A stretch of DNA of 64,000 nucleotides from Brevibacterium antiquum CNRZ 918. GTDB lineage: Bacteria; Actinomycetota; Actinomycetes; Actinomycetales; Brevibacteriaceae. A program made the translations under genes and the position numbers. Of the stretch, positions 28,848 through 38,375 are shown piece by piece. The stretch spans positions 248,001-312,000 of the forward strand of contig NZ_FXZD01000002.1 of assembly GCF_900169145.1 (NCBI RefSeq), written 5' to 3'. Below the pieces are notes generated by a model. The model did not search any database and was not told where the DNA came from. It worked only from the letters and a program-made list of their open reading frames with translations. Position 1 is the stretch's first letter. Every line of letters begins with the position of its first letter.

Positions 28848-31800
28848 ATGGATCGAGCGATGACAGTTGTGCCGACCGACGAGATCATCGACCTCGGTGG
28901 ACCAGGTGCTTTCTCACGCGGGACTGCCTACGCCAACCAGGGGCGGGTGCTGCGGGCGGTCTGGTACGGGAACGAACAGCAGCTGGTCGGCGACGTCGTC
29001 GGCTCGAGCGGTCTCTACCGGACCATGATTGAATTCGAGGACTTCGAAGACGGGGAACCAGGTGAGATCGTCTCCACTGATTGCTCATGCCCGGTCGGCG
29101 GCGACTGCAAACACTGTGTGGCACTGCTGCTGTTCAACAACACGCGCACTCCCGAACAGGACGATTCGGGCGGGCACCGGCTTCCGGGCAGGCAGGCTCC
29201 GGACCCTGTATGGAAACAGCAGTTGGACCGTGTCGTCGAGGCGTCGAACCGGACATCGAGCGTGCCCGATACTCCTCTGGCCCTCGGGTTCGAACTGCAT
29301 CGGCCGCCGAACCGACGCTACTTCCAGCCCCAGACACCCGCCCGACTCAAGGTCGCCGAGATCCCCGACGAGCCGGAACCGCAGGTGCACATCAGACCGC
29401 TCGTCCCCGGGTCGAAGTCCAACTGGATCAAGGGACAGGCGGGCTGGCACTGGTTCACCACTCGCATGAACTCTGCCCGGTTCGACTCCGAACAGTTCGA
29501 ATGGTTCTTCCGCCTCGCCACTCTTGACGACTCGCTCGGGTATCGAGGGTATTCGAGTTCTTCGACGACGATCACCCTCGACGACTTCGCCTCGACCTTC
29601 CTGTGGGACCTCCTCGCCCAAACCGCCGACCTCGACATTCCCCTGGTGAGCACGGACAGACAGATCACGATCCGCCTCGGCGAGAGAGCCCAGTTCCACA
29701 TCGACATCACGAGCAGGTCCGAGGACCTCGTGGTCTCTCCCGAGGTCTCGATCGACGACCGACCGGTTCCACTCGAAACCGTGCGCCCCATCGGCAACGC
29801 CGGCGTCCACTCCCTGGCCCTGACCGGAAAGTCACGAGCCATTCTCACGCTCGCACCCCTGAGCACGCGCCTGAGCCCGGGGCAGCAGGCGATGCTGTCC
29901 AACACCTCGGCGACGGAGATACCAGCCTCGGCACATGAAGATTTCTTTGACCGGGTCCTCCCGCTGCTGCGCCCGCCCAGGGGTCAAGGCCAAGACTCGA
30001 TCATCAGCAGCGACGATTCGGTCGAGGTGCCCGTCGAACGGCAACCACATCTGAATCTGCAGGTCAGCTACGACACGACCACTGGCCGGGGGAGCGCGGC
30101 GACCGGCAGAGGAGGCAGTGCGAAGGAGACGCCGAAGACGAGCGCACGGCTCGAGTGGTCGTGGACCTACTACTCGCCGAAGCGGATGTATCCTCTCGTG
30201 GCCGTTCAGTCGGAGTTCGCCGACCCGCAGCACAGTCGCGATTCGAAGTTCGAACAAGCGGTGCTGCAGAAGGTGCGAGGAATTCAACCTGATGCGGCGC
30301 GGACCGAATCGGCGACGCTGACCGGGATCGAAGTCGCGAAATTCACCACCCGCATCCTGCCGCAGCTCTATGACCTCGACGACGTCGAAGTCACGATCAC
30401 CGGCCAGGACGGCCCACCGGAGTTCCGCGAACTCGAGGCCGCGCCCTCGATCACAGTCCGGACCTCGGCGAACGATGACTCCGACTGGTTCGACCTCGGC
30501 ATCGACGTGACGATCGAGGGCCACGAGATCCCGTTCGTCACTCTGTTCAAGGCGCTCGCCACCGACGAAACTCACCTGATGCTCGACGACGGCTCATACT
30601 TCTCCCTCGACAATTCTGCCTTCGACAAACTGCGTGAACTCCTCGCCGAGGCGGCATCCCTCGACGGTTTCAAGCCCGAGAATCCGCAGCTGAGCCGGTA
30701 TCAGGCCGGACTGTACGAGGATCTCGAGGAACTGGCCGATGATGTCGCCGAGGATCCTCGGTGGTCCGGGCTCATGGACGGTCTGCGGCAGATCGATTCC
30801 ATCGCCGAGGTGGCCGTGCCGGACACGGTGAACGCGCAGCTACGCCAGTACCAGGTCGAGGGATTCCGGTGGTTGGCGTTCCTGCACGAGCACAACCTCG
30901 GCGGGATCCTCGCTGATGATATGGGCTTGGGCAAGACTCTGCAGACCCTGGCGCTCGTCGACCACGATCGGGGCCAGCGGGAGGAGCCCGGGCCCGCGTT
31001 CCTCGTCGTCGCGCCCACCTCGGTGGTGGCGAACTGGGTGCTCGAGGCGCGGAAGTTCACCCCGCATCTGAACGTCACCGCGGTTGCGGAAACGGCGAAG
31101 AAGCGGAAGAGTCCGGTCGCCGAGGTGGCCGCGGGTGCCGATATCGTCGTCACCTCGTACGCGGTGATGCGTCTGGATATCGACGAATTCGCGGGCCACG
31201 AATGGGCGGGGGTCATCTTCGACGAGGCGCAGTTCATGAAGAACAACCAGGCCAAGACGCACCGCGCGGCGCGGAGGATCGCGGCACCCTTCCGGTTGGC
31301 GATCACGGGTACGCCGATGGAGAACTCGCTCACGGATGTGTGGTCGCTGGCGGCCATCACGGCACCGGGATTGTTCCCGGCAGCGAAGCAATTCAAGGAG
31401 GACTACGTCAAGCCGATCGAATCGGGAGATGACCCGGATCGGATGACTCGGCTGAGGTCGCGGCTGCGGCCGTTCATGCTGCGACGGACGAAGGACCTCG
31501 TCGCCGCGGACCTGCCGGCCAAGCAGGAGCAGGTGCTCACTGTCGAACTCGAACCACAGCACCGCAGGCTCTACGACACAGTCCTCCAACACGAGCGCAA
31601 GCAGGTGCTCGGCCTCCTCGGCGATTTCGAGAAGAACCGGTTCGCAATCTTCCGGTCGCTGACGCTGCTGCGGATGCTCGCGCTCGACCCGGGCATCGTT
31701 GCCGACCACGCCGATTCCGGAATCGGATCGAGCAAGCTGACCGTGCTCATGGAATATCTCAACGAGATCACCGCTGAGGGCCATCGGGCGCTCGTCTTCA

Positions 31801-32234
31801 GCCAGTTCACGAGCTATCTGCGCAGGGTCGCAGCCGAACTCGAAGCAGGTGGGATCGACTTCGTCTACCTCGATGGGTCGACCACGGACCGGACGAAGGT
31901 CATCGAAGCCTTTCGTCAGGGAAGCGCCCCGGTGTTCCTCATCAGCCTCAAGGCCGGTGGGATCGGGCTCACGCTGACCGAGGCTGACTATGTGTTCCTG
32001 CTCGACCCGTGGTGGAACCCCGCCGCCGAGTCCCAGGCGATCGACCGCACGCATCGCATCGGTCAGACTCGCAATGTCATGGTCTATCGATTGGTTGCAG
32101 AGCACACGATCGAAGAGAAGGTGCTCGCGCTGCAGGCGAAGAAAGCCGAGCTGTTCACGGCCCTCATGGACAATGGAAGTGCGTTCAACGAGGTGATCTC
32201 GGCCGCAGACATCAAGGGACTGCTGGAAGCATAG
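28848..32234 (+). CDS. SWIM zinc finger plus SNF2 helicase (Snf2/RapA-like ATPase)
   Basis: This 1128-residue cytoplasmic protein is a DNA-translocating SF2 ATPase. A SWIM zinc finger is visible as C79-x-C81-x5-C87-x-H89 (DCSCPVGGDCKHC). A long central region of unknown fold follows. The helicase core has Walker A in DDMGLGKTLQT (about residue 695), a DEAQ box (IFDEAQFMKN), TGTPMEN, and the C-terminal motifs VFSQFTSY, ISLKAGGIGLTLT and QAIDRTHRIGQ. This domain order is the standard bacterial SWIM-SNF2 type. The starts at 28848 and 28860 are both possible. It probably acts in DNA repair or transcription recycling; the substrate is unknown. Confidence 0.92.
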   Translation: MDRAMTVVPTDEIIDLGGPGAFSRGTAYANQGRVLRAVWYGNEQQLVGDVVGSSGLYRTMIEFEDFEDGEPGEIVSTDCSCPVGGDCKHCVALLLFNNTRTPEQDDSGGHRLPGRQAPDPVWKQQLDRVVEASNRTSSVPDTPLALGFELHRPPNRRYFQPQTPARLKVAEIPDEPEPQVHIRPLVPGSKSNWIKGQAGWHWFTTRMNSARFDSEQFEWFFRLATLDDSLGYRGYSSSSTTITLDDFASTFLWDLLAQTADLDIPLVSTDRQITIRLGERAQFHIDITSRSEDLVVSPEVSIDDRPVPLETVRPIGNAGVHSLALTGKSRAILTLAPLSTRLSPGQQAMLSNTSATEIPASAHEDFFDRVLPLLRPPRGQGQDSIISSDDSVEVPVERQPHLNLQVSYDTTTGRGSAATGRGGSAKETPKTSARLEWSWTYYSPKRMYPLVAVQSEFADPQHSRDSKFEQAVLQKVRGIQPDAARTESATLTGIEVAKFTTRILPQLYDLDDVEVTITGQDGPPEFRELEAAPSITVRTSANDDSDWFDLGIDVTIEGHEIPFVTLFKALATDETHLMLDDGSYFSLDNSAFDKLRELLAEAASLDGFKPENPQLSRYQAGLYEDLEELADDVAEDPRWSGLMDGLRQIDSIAEVAVPDTVNAQLRQYQVEGFRWLAFLHEHNLGGILADDMGLGKTLQTLALVDHDRGQREEPGPAFLVVAPTSVVANWVLEARKFTPHLNVTAVAETAKKRKSPVAEVAAGADIVVTSYAVMRLDIDEFAGHEWAGVIFDEAQFMKNNQAKTHRAARRIAAPFRLAITGTPMENSLTDVWSLAAITAPGLFPAAKQFKEDYVKPIESGDDPDRMTRLRSRLRPFMLRRTKDLVAADLPAKQEQVLTVELEPQHRRLYDTVLQHERKQVLGLLGDFEKNRFAIFRSLTLLRMLALDPGIVADHADSGIGSSKLTVLMEYLNEITAEGHRALVFSQFTSYLRRVAAELEAGGIDFVYLDGSTTDRTKVIEAFRQGSAPVFLISLKAGGIGLTLTEADYVFLLDPWWNPAAESQAIDRTHRIGQTRNVMVYRLVAEHTIEEKVLALQAKKAELFTALMDNGSAFNEVISAADIKGLLEA

Positions 32235-32829
32235 GTCCCGGTTCCATAGTGCGCGGGCCGGGGTACGTCTGCGAGAGCTGCTGAACCAGCTGGCGGGTTT
32301 CGAAGAGACCGTGCTGCTTGACCACGACGGGAACAAGGCCGACCCCGAGCCCGGCGAATGCTCACCGATGCCTCCACCAGTGCACAACGCCTCGGCGAAC
32401 TCGTCGGCATCGGCTGCTACGCGCCCCGCCGATAACTCCCACTGTCAGCCCCGTTCGGGTCATACACTGAAAAGCAGACTGAATCCGTTCTGACCAGGAC
32501 AAACACTCACCCCACACGACACAGATCGGAAACTCCGCTAGCGGTCGCACCCGAAGAGCTGGGACTGGGTCGGGTACTGATGACGGTCTCCGCCGGGATC
32601 ATCACCGACAGCAGGAACGAGTGGGAGCAGGCTCGGTGGACCTGTTCCCACTCGTCGACAGCGATGCAGGTCAGTCGACCTGGAGTTCTCCCATCGCGTC
32701 CCAGCCGTCGCCGTCGATCTGGCGAGAGATGATCTTCGGCGTCGATGCGAGGGCGCATGGTTACGCCGCGGGTGAGGCAGTGCCGAGGGTGAGGCGGTAG
32801 ACAAAGCGGTCGGAGCGCAGACCTCGCAT
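32235..32829. other. Intergenic stretch with no recognisable gene
   Basis: I see no supportable gene between the SNF2 stop and the GMC fragment. Short frames on both strands have no family resemblance. A minus-strand tail ending DGDGWDAMGELQVD (about 32675-32745) looks protein-like but has no start and no relatives I recognise. The stretch probably holds decayed sequence, as does the GMC remnant that follows. Confidence 0.5.
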
Positions 32830-33063
32830 CGTACTCCGCCCTACCCGTCGACCCACAACCTCGGCACCGCGAGGATGAGCGAGAGGCCCGAGGACGGTGT
32901 CGTCGACAGGTGGGGTCGTTCCCACGATGTGAAGAACCTCTTCATCTCCGATGGTTCGGTCTTCACCACAAGTGCAGCGGCGAACCCGACTCTGACCATC
33001 GTCGCACTCGCTATTCGGCAGGCGGAATACATTGCGGAGGCGCTGCGCACCCAGGAACTCTAG
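32830..33063 (+). pseudogene. C-terminal fragment of a GMC (choline dehydrogenase-like) oxidoreductase
   Basis: About 78 codons encode PPYPSTHNLGTARMSERP, then DRWGRSHDVKNLFISDGSVF and NPTLTIVALAIRQAEYIA. This is the diagnostic C-terminus of GMC flavoproteins, including the HNLGT histidine region and the NPTLTI FAD-contacting motif. The preceding 450 or so residues are absent and the frame is closed upstream. No ribosome site fits the internal ATG. It is a leftover of a deleted flavoenzyme gene. Confidence 0.85.
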
Positions 33064-33136
33064 GAAAAGCCGCTGAGGCTCATCCGGATAACGAACAAGC
33101 CTGGCACCGGCAGGGCGCATGTGATTCGATGCACAT

Positions 33137-33895
33137 ATGACTGAAGCATTGGAAAAGCATCGCGCGAGCCTTGCCGCGGGAGAGATCTACAACGGACTGT
33201 GGATGATGTCGACGAGCCAGGAGCTCGCGAAGATCGGATCAGCCGCAGGCTACGACTACGTGTGCCTCGATATGCAGCACGGCTTCGCCCGACCCTCGGA
33301 CATCCTGCGCCTCACCGACGCCGTCCGAGCCAGCGGTCCAGCGCTGGTCACCGCCCGGGTCGCGGCAAACCGATTCGCCGAGATCGGGATGCTCGCCGAT
33401 GCAGGTGTCGAGGCCGTCATCGTCCCTCTCGTCTCCTCTGTTGCCGATGCTGAGGCGGCGGCTTCCGCACTCGACTACCCGAGCCGCGGCGGCGACCGTT
33501 CATGGGGCCCGACCGCGGACCTCATGCACAATGCGGTGCAGGACACCCGCGACGAGCGCCCCCTGCTCTTCGTCATGATCGAGAACGAGGAGGGCCTGGC
33601 GAACGTCGAGAAGATCTGCGCAGTTCCCGGTATCGACGGCGTCTACATCGGCCCCGCAGATCTCGCCTTCGCTGTCGACGCTCTCCCCGGTCAGCCCAAT
33701 GACGCCCACGCCGAGGCGGTGGCGCGGATCCGCACGGCCGCCGACGTTGCCGGGATCATCCCCGGCATTCACTGCGGCAACGGTGCGGAAGCCAAGGTGC
33801 GCAAGGCACAGGGCTTCCGCTTCATCACCTCGGCGGGGGACATCGGGGCCGCCGGCCGTGCATTCCGGGAGGACCTGGCGACAGCACGGGGATGA
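33137..33895 (+). CDS. HpcH/HpaI family aldolase
   Basis: This 252-residue class II (metal-dependent) pyruvate aldolase has the family motifs. CLDMQHGFARP gives the Asp and catalytic His. EAVIVPLVSS gives a substrate loop. MIENEEGLANVEKI carries the metal-binding Glu, and GVYIGPADLAFAV carries the metal Asp. It would split a 4-hydroxy-2-oxo acid into pyruvate (or oxaloacetate) and an aldehyde. It converges with the phosphonate genes with a 16-bp gap. A link to acetaldehyde-type products from phosphonates is possible but not shown. Confidence 0.85.
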   Translation: MTEALEKHRASLAAGEIYNGLWMMSTSQELAKIGSAAGYDYVCLDMQHGFARPSDILRLTDAVRASGPALVTARVAANRFAEIGMLADAGVEAVIVPLVSSVADAEAAASALDYPSRGGDRSWGPTADLMHNAVQDTRDERPLLFVMIENEEGLANVEKICAVPGIDGVYIGPADLAFAVDALPGQPNDAHAEAVARIRTAADVAGIIPGIHCGNGAEAKVRKAQGFRFITSAGDIGAAGRAFREDLATARG

Positions 33896-33911
33896 GGCAA
33901 CACGTGGTTGG

Positions 33912-34988
33912 TCACCGGTCGATATCCACCACGGTCCGCAGCCCCGGACTCGGCTCGGCGAACTCAGCCGCCAAGTCTGATAGACCGATGGGGCCGCCGA
34001 GGATGTGCTCCCACGGCATGCCCCCGCCGTCCGCAGCAAGGAAGTCGACTGCCTGCTGCAGGTGGTGGGGTTCGAAATTGTGCACACCGGTGATCGTGCG
34101 CCAGCCCCGGACGAGCTGCTCGGGACTGATCTCGACGCTCGGTCCCGGGCTGACACTGCCGGCGAGCACCGCGGTGCCGCCGACGCCGAGGCCGGCCAAG
34201 CAGGTCTGCACGCCAGAGGTGGTGCCGGAGAGCTCGAGTGCGACGTCGACATCCGGAGGCACCTCCTCTTCCATGATCGTGCTCGCCCCGGCGTACAGGG
34301 CCACGTCCTGGCGCTGCGGCGTCGGATCGAAGGCAATCACCTCGGCGGCTCCCAGAGATCGGGCGGCGGCCACCGCCGTGAGCCCCAGCATTCCCAGGCC
34401 ATTGACGAAGACTCGACGTCCCCGCAGGCCACCGGCGGCCTCCACCATGGCCATGACGGTGGCCACGGCACAGCCGGCGGTCGCAGCCACCGCGTCGGGC
34501 ACCGATTCCGGTACCGGGACGACGGCCACACCGGCGGGCAGGTGGATGTGTGAGGCGTAGGTGCCCGACAGCGTCCAGCCGCTGTCGGTGGCTTCGTGGC
34601 CGACCTTGACCACCGACGTGCATTTCGCGCTGAGCCCGCGCCTGCAGTTCCGACACTGCCCACACACCGAGGTGACCGAGAAGACCACGCGCTGCCCGGG
34701 TGTGAGATCCGCCCGAGAATCCTCGACCACGCCGACGCCTTCGTGGCCGAGCACCGAGGGGCACGCTCCGGGGCGGCGTCCGCGAACGGTGTGCCGATCC
34801 GAGCCGCAGACGGTGGCTGTGGTCAGTCGGATGAGACTCTCACCCTCGGCAAGTTTCGGGAAAGCGAAGGACTGAGTCTCGAAGTGGCCCCCTCCGGTCC
34901 AGACCACGGCTTGGACCCGAGTCTGTGCTGGGCGCTGACGGGCAGAAGCTGAGCGAACGCAATCCTGCTTCTGGGCTGAAGTCGTCAC
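33912..34988 (-). CDS. Phosphonate-associated zinc-type alcohol dehydrogenase (HpnZ-like)
   Basis: This 358-residue MDR dehydrogenase has catalytic zinc residues in VCGSDRHTVRG and GHEGVGVVED, and a structural zinc lobe in SVCGQCRNCRRGLSAKC. The Rossmann segment is NGLGMLGLTAVAAARSLG. It resembles the alcohol dehydrogenase subfamily I recall as TIGR03366, found in phosphonate catabolism loci. The GTG start at 34988 overlaps the stop of the phosphonatase-like gene (GTGA). It may oxidise or reduce the aldehyde made by the hydrolase; the true substrate is unknown. Confidence 0.8.
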   Translation of the reverse strand: MTTSAQKQDCVRSASARQRPAQTRVQAVVWTGGGHFETQSFAFPKLAEGESLIRLTTATVCGSDRHTVRGRRPGACPSVLGHEGVGVVEDSRADLTPGQRVVFSVTSVCGQCRNCRRGLSAKCTSVVKVGHEATDSGWTLSGTYASHIHLPAGVAVVPVPESVPDAVAATAGCAVATVMAMVEAAGGLRGRRVFVNGLGMLGLTAVAAARSLGAAEVIAFDPTPQRQDVALYAGASTIMEEEVPPDVDVALELSGTTSGVQTCLAGLGVGGTAVLAGSVSPGPSVEISPEQLVRGWRTITGVHNFEPHHLQQAVDFLAADGGGMPWEHILGGPIGLSDLAAEFAEPSPGLRTVVDIDR

Positions 34989-35695
34989 TGCGTCACCGTA
35001 TCCGCACGCTCGGTGACGGCAACTGAGAACTCAGCCATCACTGCGGGAAGCTCAGCCACGGACTCGAGGACGATGTGCGCACCTTCGGACTCGAAATCCT
35101 CACGTGTGAGATGCCCAGTGAGGACGCCGATGGCGGTCACCTCGGCGCGCAGAGCCGACTGCACGTCTGCTGAGGTGTCGCCGGTGCTGATGACCGCGTT
35201 CCGGTCCTCGACTCCGAGACTCTCCATCACAGAGAAGATCATGTCTGGTGCTGGTCGTCCATGGGGCACCTCGTCCCCCGTGGTCGAAGCGTCGAAGATT
35301 CGGCCCTGAGTCCACCCCATTGTGTCGAGGATGAGGTCGGCGATTTCGCGCGAGAATCCCGTGGTCAAGCCCACTTGGACACCGCGTTCGCGCAAGGTCG
35401 CCAGCGCCTCCTCGACGCCGGGCAGGGGAGTCGGTGGATTCTCGGTATAGGTGCGGTGCAGTTCGGCACGGAACCATTGCCAGGCTCGCTCGTGGTTCTC
35501 CTCGGTCACATCGACCCCGCCGAGGCGAAGCAGATTCTTGATTGCCCACCTCTTCTCCGTGCCCATCCACTTCTGGAATACTGCATCGGAGTACTGTGCG
35601 CCTTCGCGTTCCGTCGCCTGTCGCAGGACGCGATAGACCTCGTCTCGTTCGTCGATGGTGGTGCTCGCCATGTCGAAGACTGCGAGTTCAATCAT
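34985..35695 (-). CDS. Phosphonatase-like HAD hydrolase (HpnX/PhnX-like)
   Basis: This 236-residue HAD hydrolase matches the phosphonatase-like group I recall as TIGR03351. The nucleophile motif FDMASTTIDE contains D8. The cap has MGTEKRWAIKNLL with K48 at the place of the Schiff-base lysine of phosphonoacetaldehyde hydrolase. STGDTSADVQSA is the acidic motif IV. It would release phosphate from a C-P compound such as phosphonoacetaldehyde. I start at ATG 35695 rather than the upstream in-frame start, which would read across the 114-bp gap after phnE. It overlaps the hpnZ-like gene. Confidence 0.85.
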   Translation of the reverse strand: MIELAVFDMASTTIDERDEVYRVLRQATEREGAQYSDAVFQKWMGTEKRWAIKNLLRLGGVDVTEENHERAWQWFRAELHRTYTENPPTPLPGVEEALATLRERGVQVGLTTGFSREIADLILDTMGWTQGRIFDASTTGDEVPHGRPAPDMIFSVMESLGVEDRNAVISTGDTSADVQSALRAEVTAIGVLTGHLTREDFESEGAHIVLESVAELPAVMAEFSVAVTERADTVTQ

Positions 35696-35809
35696 TTTCT
35701 CTCTCCATTTCTCTGCAGGGTGCAGATGGGTTCCATCTGCCTGGGGCCGGGATGGTTGCCTGGTGGGTGGCTGACGGGGTCGGCGGCGTTCCGCAGAAGC
35801 CATTGCGCG

Positions 35810-37489
35810 TCAGCGCACGGCCTTGCGCAGCCACATCGACAGCGCTTCGACGGCCAGGACGACGGCAACCATGAGGATGAGGACCATGGTGACCACATCG
35901 AACTGGTTGACGCGCGAGGCATTGAGCAGCAGGAAGCCGATGCCGCCTGCACCGACGACTCCGAGGAGCGTGGCCGAGCGGATGTTGTTGTCGAGTAGGT
36001 ACATCGTGTGGGCGACGAAGGCCGGTGCCGCCTGGCGCAGTGTGGCCGAGAAGAACACCTGTGCCTCGCTGGCACCAGTGGCCCGCATCGCCTCCTGCAC
36101 CTGAGTGTCCGTCTCCTCAAGCGAATCGGCGATGAGCTTCGAGAGCAGGCCGATCGCCCCGATGGACAGAGCCAGCGTGCCGGCGACCTCGCCCAGACCG
36201 GAGATGACGACGAAGATGATGGCGAGGATGAGTTCGGGAATGCCGCGTACGATCACGATGATCACGCGGAACGTCTGATGCACAGAGGCATTCGCCACGG
36301 CGTTGCGGGCGGCGAGGATGCCGATCGGAATCGCGAGAACGGCACCGATGAGAGTGGCCGCGAGTGAGATCTGCACGGTCACCAACAGCTGTTCGAAGAG
36401 GCTGGACATGGACCCGCCGGCCGATGGTGGGAAGAACAGTGCCAGGGTCTGCGGCAGCTCGAGGATCCCCTGCAGGAGTGCCGACCAGGACACGTCCACG
36501 CGCCACAGGGCCGCAACGGTGAAGACGACGATCAGTGCAACCGAGAGGAATCGCTTGAAACGAGCCGCGCTCCAGGGTGGCGTCAGGTGAAGATCGTTGA
36601 CGCCGGACTCGCGGCCGGCGTTGAACAGACGATCGACCCAAGTGCCGCCGGTGATCGTCTGCCCGGCCGACCTCATCAGTCCAGCGCGGATGGTGCCGGA
36701 GACGAGTTCGATGCCGATGCACAGGAGCAGGACGAGCACCGCGAGGGCCATGCCCCGCTGATAGTCCAGCGTCCGCAGGGAATCAGCGATCGCCAGGCCG
36801 ATGCCGCCCACACCGACGTAACCCAGCAGCACCGAAGTGCGCAGATTGATGTCGAAGCGGTGCAGCGCCGTCGCAATGAGCTGAGGCATCAGCGTCTGCG
36901 GGAGGGCCGCCATGATCTGCTGTGCGCGACTGCCGCCGAGGGACTCCACGGACTCGCGTGGGCCGTCGTCGAGTTCCTCGATCGCGTCGGCGTAGAGTTT
37001 GGCGATCATGCCGACCGAATGGATGCCCATGGCGATGATGCCGGCCGTGGCTCCGAGCCCGAACATGCGCAGGAAGATGATCGCGAGAACCAGGTCCGGG
37101 ACTGCACGAGCCAGCACCGTCAGCCCGCGAGCCACCCACTGCGAGGTGACTCCCCATCGTGTGGGTCGGGCGGCGGCCAGAGCCACCGGAATGGACACGG
37201 CGACCGAGAGGAGGGTTGCGAGGAAGACGATGGCCAAGGTCTCGAACACCAGGGAGAGGGTCTCTGCCACAGGTGGGAAGTCGAGGGGGACCATGCGGGC
37301 GAAGAAGTTCACCGCATTGTCGAAGGAATCGACGATCGTCGCGACATCGATGCCGAGCGAACCCACGGACCACACACCCCCGGCGACCAAGGCGATCATG
37401 ACGATCGTGGCCGCGATGCTGGACCCGGCCGGTCGCGGACGTGCTGGAACCTCGAGATTCTCGGGTGAGGCCTGGGTGAGCGTGGACAT
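35810..37489 (-). CDS. phnE: Phosphonate ABC transporter permease, two PhnE domains fused
   Basis: This 559-residue membrane protein is a head-to-tail fusion of two PhnE permease units. Each has the binding-protein-dependent transport signature: EELDDGPRESVESLGGSRAQQ in the first half and EETDTQVQEAMRATGASEAQ in the second, here with some residues changed. Each half also has a YVGVGGIG or VVGAGGIG motif. About 12 TM segments are present. It would form the membrane channel with PhnC (ATPase) and PhnD (binding protein). The phnC stop and phnE start overlap by one base (37489). Confidence 0.92.
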   Translation of the reverse strand: MSTLTQASPENLEVPARPRPAGSSIAATIVMIALVAGGVWSVGSLGIDVATIVDSFDNAVNFFARMVPLDFPPVAETLSLVFETLAIVFLATLLSVAVSIPVALAAARPTRWGVTSQWVARGLTVLARAVPDLVLAIIFLRMFGLGATAGIIAMGIHSVGMIAKLYADAIEELDDGPRESVESLGGSRAQQIMAALPQTLMPQLIATALHRFDINLRTSVLLGYVGVGGIGLAIADSLRTLDYQRGMALAVLVLLLCIGIELVSGTIRAGLMRSAGQTITGGTWVDRLFNAGRESGVNDLHLTPPWSAARFKRFLSVALIVVFTVAALWRVDVSWSALLQGILELPQTLALFFPPSAGGSMSSLFEQLLVTVQISLAATLIGAVLAIPIGILAARNAVANASVHQTFRVIIVIVRGIPELILAIIFVVISGLGEVAGTLALSIGAIGLLSKLIADSLEETDTQVQEAMRATGASEAQVFFSATLRQAAPAFVAHTMYLLDNNIRSATLLGVVGAGGIGFLLLNASRVNQFDVVTMVLILMVAVVLAVEALSMWLRKAVR

Positions 37490-38364
37490 CAGCGGGTGAG
37501 GCCACTCGACAGCGGGGTGCGGACGGAACCGGCAGCGGGCTGGTCCTTGCCCGCGGCACTGGGCCCAGCCTCGGCGAGGTCCATGCCGGAGACACTCGAA
37601 TAGATCGTCGAGGCCTCTTCGGCACTCAGGCCGGCAGTCGAACGATCGAGGACCGCCTGGCCGCCGCGCAGGCCGATGATCCGATCGGCGAACTCGATGG
37701 CGAGCTGAACCTGATGGAGCGAGGCGATGACCGTGAGATTGTCCTCCTCGGCGATCTGGCGCAGCAGGTTGATCACGTCGAGCGCCGACACAGGATCCAG
37801 CGAGGCCACCGGTTCATCGGCCAGGAGCACGGTGGGGCGCTGCATGAGTGCCCGAGCGATGGCCACTCGCTGCTGCTGACCGCCGGAGAGCGTGTCCGCG
37901 CGCTGATAGGCGCGATCGGCCAGGCCGACGCGGTCGAGCTTCTCGATGGCTTCGCGGCGCACGGACTTCGGGTACATCATCAGCGAGATGCGCGGTCCCT
38001 TCAGCGAGCCGAGCTGCCCGGCGCAGACATTCTCCAACACGGACATCGGACCGACGAGGTTGAAGGACTGGAAGATCACGCCGATGTTCCGGCGCAGCTC
38101 CCGCAGCCCTCGTTTCCCCACCGAATTCACGTCCTGGCCCAGGACACGCACCGTGCCCGAGGTAGGGGCGTGCAGTCCATTGATGTGGCGCAGCAGCGTC
38201 GACTTGCCCGATCCCGACAGGCCGAGCAGAACAGTGACCCTGCCGGTGCGGAAGCCGAGGTTGACGTCGTCGAGTCCGAGGACTCCGCCGCCGAAGTCCT
38301 TGGTCACATGGTCGAGCTGGACTGCGTAGATATCGTCGATCTCTCGCTGGAGTTCAGTGGTCAT
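37489..38364 (-). CDS. phnC: Phosphonate ABC transporter ATP-binding protein
   Basis: This 291-residue ABC ATPase has Walker A GLSGSGKST, Q-loop VIFQSFNLVGP, signature LSGGQQQRVAIARAL, Walker B VLLADEPVASLDP, and a switch His in ASLHQVQLA. The sequence after the Q-loop (VCAGQLGSLKGPRISLMMY) is typical of PhnC. A 30-residue polar C-terminal tail is extra. It would energise import of phosphonates together with PhnD and PhnE; the phnD stop-to-phnC spacing is 11 bp in the reverse order phnD-phnC-phnE. Confidence 0.93.
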   Translation of the reverse strand: MTTELQREIDDIYAVQLDHVTKDFGGGVLGLDDVNLGFRTGRVTVLLGLSGSGKSTLLRHINGLHAPTSGTVRVLGQDVNSVGKRGLRELRRNIGVIFQSFNLVGPMSVLENVCAGQLGSLKGPRISLMMYPKSVRREAIEKLDRVGLADRAYQRADTLSGGQQQRVAIARALMQRPTVLLADEPVASLDPVSALDVINLLRQIAEEDNLTVIASLHQVQLAIEFADRIIGLRGGQAVLDRSTAGLSAEEASTIYSSVSGMDLAEAGPSAAGKDQPAAGSVRTPLSSGLTR

Positions 38365-38375
38365 GAGTGCGTCTC

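Noticed and set aside
30840..32387. A 515-codon open frame on the minus strand opposite the SNF2 gene.
   Set aside because: It is antisense to a strongly supported helicase gene, is Arg/Glu/His-rich in composition, and has no domain resemblance. Long antisense frames are common in high-G+C DNA.
32538..32804. Small genes on the minus strand between the SNF2 gene and the GMC fragment.
   Set aside because: Short frames with Ser/Arg/Pro-rich composition, no ribosome sites and no relatives recognised.
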